A stretch of 64,000 nucleotides of DNA from Kitasatospora phosalacinea. GTDB taxonomy: Bacteria > Actinomycetota > Actinomycetes > Streptomycetales > Streptomycetaceae. The position numbers and the translations under genes were made by a program. The stretch is from NCBI RefSeq assembly GCF_000716545.1, contig NZ_JNWZ01000022.1:1-64000 (forward strand), given 5' to 3'. How positions within the stretch are numbered: position 1 is the stretch's first letter; each line of letters opens with the position of its first letter. Below the pieces are notes generated by a model. That model worked only from the letters and a program-made list of their open reading frames with translations. It did not search any database and was not told the DNA's origin. Of the stretch, positions 61,641-64,000 are shown piece after piece.

Positions 61641-62609
61641 TCAGGGCGCGGGCACGGCGGCGCTCCCGGCGTAGATCCGGGCGATGACGTCCTCGATCGC
61701 CGGTTCGCGCACCGACAGGTCGACCAGGGGGTGGCGCTCGGCGACGGCGGCGACGATCGGCGCGGCGCTCTGCCGGGCGGGGAAGGCCAGCCACTGGCGG
61801 GGGCCCTCGGTGCGGACCACCCGGACGCCGGGCAGGTCGATCGGCGGGTGCGGCTCGGCGAGGTCGACCACCAGGGTGCGTTCGCTGCCGCCGATCTCGT
61901 GCAGCCGCTCCAGCGGGCCGTCCAGGACGAGCCGGCCGTGGTCGATCACCATCACCCGGCCGCACAGCTGCTCGATGTCGGTGAGGTCGTGGGTGGTGAG
62001 CAGCACGGTGGTGCGCCGCTCCCGGTTGGTCTCGCGCAGGAACCCGCGGACCTTCGCCTTGCTGACGGTGTCGAGCCCGATGGTGGGCTCGTCCAGGTAC
62101 AGCACGCTGGGGTCGTGCAGCAGGGCGGCGGCCAGGTCGCCGCGCATCCGCTGGCCGAGCGAGAGCTGCCGCACGGGGGTGTCCAACAGCTCTCCCAGGC
62201 CGAGGAGTTCGACGCAGCGGTCGAGGTTGGCCCGGTACCTGGCGTCGGGGATCCGGTAGATCCGCCGGGCCAGTTCGTAGCTGTCGCGCAGCGGCAGGTC
62301 CCACCAGAGGGTGGTGCGCTGGCCGAACACCACGCCGATCCGGCGGGCGAGTTCGGCCCGGCGGGCGGCCGGGTCGACGCCGGCCACCCGCAGCCGTCCG
62401 CCGCTGGGCACCAGGATGCCGGTGAGCATCTTGACGGTGGTGGACTTCCCGGCGCCGTTGGGCCCGATGTAGCCGACGCACTCGCCCTCCTCGACGGCGA
62501 AGGTCAGCCCGTCGACGGCCCGCACCTCGCGCTTCTCGCGGCGCCAGCGGCCGTCCCTGGTGCGGACGGTGAAGCTCCGCCGGACGTCCTCGACCTCGAT
62601 CACGGCCAT
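61641..62609 (-). CDS. ABC-2-type exporter ATP-binding protein
   Basis: 322 aa from ATG 62609. Walker A GPNGAGKST, Q loop in GVVFGQRTTLWW, signature LSLGQRMRGDLA, Walker B VLYLDEPTIGLD and H loop TTHDLTD. The FGQRTTLWWDLP block and the RRYR-type N-terminal extension are typical of the NatA/YtrB-like ATPases paired with DUF990 permeases. A C-terminal regulatory region of about 80 residues follows. It powers the two permeases encoded just upstream at 62623 and 63449. Confidence 0.92.
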   Translation of the reverse strand: MAVIEVEDVRRSFTVRTRDGRWRREKREVRAVDGLTFAVEEGECVGYIGPNGAGKSTTVKMLTGILVPSGGRLRVAGVDPAARRAELARRIGVVFGQRTTLWWDLPLRDSYELARRIYRIPDARYRANLDRCVELLGLGELLDTPVRQLSLGQRMRGDLAAALLHDPSVLYLDEPTIGLDTVSKAKVRGFLRETNRERRTTVLLTTHDLTDIEQLCGRVMVIDHGRLVLDGPLERLHEIGGSERTLVVDLAEPHPPIDLPGVRVVRTEGPRQWLAFPARQSAAPIVAAVAERHPLVDLSVREPAIEDVIARIYAGSAAVPAP

Positions 62610-62622
62610 GGTTCCCCTTCCC

Positions 62623-63456
62623 TCAGCTTCCGGTGGAGCGGTAGGCGCGCAGCCCGGCCCGCCAGGCGAGCCCGGCCGCCAGCACGCACAGCGCGGCGGC
62701 CAGCGGCGAGGCGAACCGGAAGGCGACGGGCAGCCCGAGCGGGTCGGACCGGCCCAGGACGTGCAGCGCGGGCAGCCAGTTGACGAACGCCAGCGGGACG
62801 CCGAAGACGGTGCCGGCGACGAGTTCCCTGGCGAACACCGTGGGCGGGTACTGCAGGACGGTGGCGCCGCCGTAGGTGACGGCGTTCTGCAGTTCGGCGG
62901 CGTCGCCCCACCAGAACTGCACGCAGGAGCAGCCGACGAACAGCGCGCAGAAGATGACGGTGCCGCACAGCAGCAGCACGGGCACCATCAGCACCCGGTC
63001 CCAGCTCCAGTGCACGTCGAGCGCGGTGAGCGACCAGCCGAGCACCGCGAAGGCCTGCACCAGCCGGCCCAGGCGCCGCAGCGAGAAGCGTTCGGCGGCG
63101 AGCTGGGCCAGCGCGGGGGCGGGCCGGATCAGCATGGTGTCCAGGCTGCCGGAGCGCACCCGCTCCCCCAGCCCGCCCACCGACCCGACCAGGACGTTGG
63201 CCGCGCCGAGCGCGACCGAGGAGGTGCCGTACAGGAAGCCGGTCTCGGCGAGCGTCCAGCCGGCCAGCTGCCTGGTGTGGGAGAACATCAGCAGCAGCAC
63301 CGCGAAGTCCAGGAAGGTGATCAGCGTGTTCGCGGCCAGGCTGATCGCGAACGAGGCCCGGTAGGCCATCGTGGAACGGACCCACATCCCGGTGATCAGC
63401 CACCACGAGCGCACCGCCCAGCCCGCCCGCGCCACCGTGCCCGGGTGCTCAGCCAC
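62623..63456 (-). CDS. ABC-2-type (DUF990) permease 1
   Basis: 277 aa from start 63456. Six membrane helices; the DUF990 pattern includes TMAYRASFAISLAANTLITF, VGSVGGLGERVRSGSLDTMLIRP (read in parts; the RSGSLD box is conserved) and a final LAWRAGLRAYRSTGS. It overlaps the downstream end of the next permease gene by eight bases. Exported substrate unknown. Confidence 0.88.
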   Translation of the reverse strand: MAEHPGTVARAGWAVRSWWLITGMWVRSTMAYRASFAISLAANTLITFLDFAVLLLMFSHTRQLAGWTLAETGFLYGTSSVALGAANVLVGSVGGLGERVRSGSLDTMLIRPAPALAQLAAERFSLRRLGRLVQAFAVLGWSLTALDVHWSWDRVLMVPVLLLCGTVIFCALFVGCSCVQFWWGDAAELQNAVTYGGATVLQYPPTVFARELVAGTVFGVPLAFVNWLPALHVLGRSDPLGLPVAFRFASPLAAALCVLAAGLAWRAGLRAYRSTGS

Positions 63457-64000
63457 CCTGGACCACCACCCTGCGCACGGCCAGCGCCTGCCCGGCCCGG
63501 CCGATCGCCAGCAGGGCGGCGCCCCAGGCGAGCTGGAACCCGTACAGGGCCAGCAGGCCGGTGCCGGTGCGCCGCCGCAGCAGCACGTCGGTGGGCAGCT
63601 GCACCATCGCCGAGAACGGCAGCACCCGGGCCAGGTCGCCCAGCAGGCCGGGGAAGAGGGCCAGCGGCAGGAGCATCCCGGAGAAGAACATCGACACCAC
63701 CGTCATCGCGGCCCGCACCCCCTCGGACTCGTGCAGCCAGAAGCCGGTCAGCGTGGCCAGGAAGCGCAGCCCGAAGCTGACCACCACCGCCAGCGCCACC
63801 GAGAGCAGGAACTCGGCCCACACCAGCGGGTCGGCGGGCAGCACCAGGTCGAACAGCGCGGCGCCCGCCAGCATCGGCAGCGCGCCCCTGGTCAGCAGCT
63901 GGTAGCCGGCCCGGCCGAGGTCGGTGGCCAGCCACCAGCCCTGGAAGTCCACCGGCCGGTACAGGTCGACGGCGATGTCGCCGCTGCGGAAGCGCGCCTG
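63449..64000 (-). CDS. ABC-2-type (DUF990) permease 2 (5' end beyond window)
   Basis: The frame is open to the window edge; the visible 183 residues begin RFRSGDIAVDLYRPVDFQGW, the same RSG-x-(I/L)-D box as in permease 1, so the true start lies outside. At least five membrane helices are visible (for example GALPMLAGAALFDLVL and VVSMFFSGMLLPLALF). The two permeases form a heterodimer with the ATPase at 61641. Confidence 0.88.
   Translation of the reverse strand, partial: QARFRSGDIAVDLYRPVDFQGWWLATDLGRAGYQLLTRGALPMLAGAALFDLVLPADPLVWAEFLLSVALAVVVSFGLRFLATLTGFWLHESEGVRAAMTVVSMFFSGMLLPLALFPGLLGDLARVLPFSAMVQLPTDVLLRRRTGTGLLALYGFQLAWGAALLAIGRAGQALAVRRVVVQGG

Overview
The window is high-GC actinobacterial DNA, most likely from a Streptomycetaceae genome (Streptomyces or Kitasatospora). 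The evidence is the extreme G/C bias at third codon positions, many GTG starts, Ser/Pro/Ala-rich secreted proteins, an NsdA-like TPR regulator, a DasR-type dre site at a chitinase gene, an LAXTG sortase substrate and the F420/flavin oxidoreductases. It looks like chromosome backbone rather than an island: I see no transposase, integrase, phage gene, CRISPR array or rRNA.

Layout. 1-3.5 kb: tail of a membrane-anchored protein, a spermidine-synthase-like methyltransferase, and a small conserved protein divergent from an NsdA-like HTH/TPR regulator. 3.5-9.8 kb: a histidine phosphatase, then a tightly coupled three-gene operon of a PD-(D/E)XK nuclease with Cas4/Dna2-like cysteines, a 532-aa unknown protein and an SF1 helicase. 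Together these look like a Dna2 enzyme split into three polypeptides, and this is the most interesting system here. Two small conserved genes and a tRNA-Lys follow. 10-17.5 kb: lutABC lactate oxidation operon with a divergent GntR regulator, pgi, a Na+/H+ antiporter and a second tRNA-Lys. 17.5-25.6 kb: VOC protein, DasR-type GH18 chitinase, tricorn-like protease, Lrp regulator, an F420-type oxidoreductase coupled to a nucleoside deaminase, and two tiny acidic proteins. 25.7-32 kb: Tat-secreted phospholipase C, pentapeptide-repeat protein, LtrA, DUF4239 membrane protein, then two tandem tRNA-Lys genes. 32-37.6 kb: class A penicillin-binding protein, EamA transporter whose start lies in a 21-bp inverted repeat, YciI-like protein, signal peptidase I, chorismate mutase and OsmC. 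37.9-44.6 kb: PAS-GGDEF-EAL protein, kinase-fold phosphotransferase, luciferase-like oxidoreductase, a gene-free stretch rich in hairpins, DedA and a lipoprotein deacetylase. 44.6-50.1 kb: branched-chain amino-acid-type ABC operon (livKGFHM order) that also carries an alpha/beta hydrolase. 50.3-59 kb: uracil-DNA glycosylase, HAD phosphatase, LysR regulator with divergent quinone reductase and SnoaL-like genes, LAXTG protein, Gfo/Idh oxidoreductase, adenosine-deaminase-like enzyme and a DUF445 protein. 59-64 kb: nucleotide-sugar dehydrogenase, family 2 glycosyltransferase and an ABC-2 exporter cut by the window edge, suggesting glycan synthesis and export.

The four tRNA-Lys(CTT) genes are virtually identical and each has its own promoter and intrinsic terminator. 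Several operons use 4-base start/stop overlaps (the nuclease-helicase operon, lutABC and the liv operon). Starts were chosen by Shine-Dalgarno spacing where possible; functions are from recognisable motifs read by eye, with no database search.
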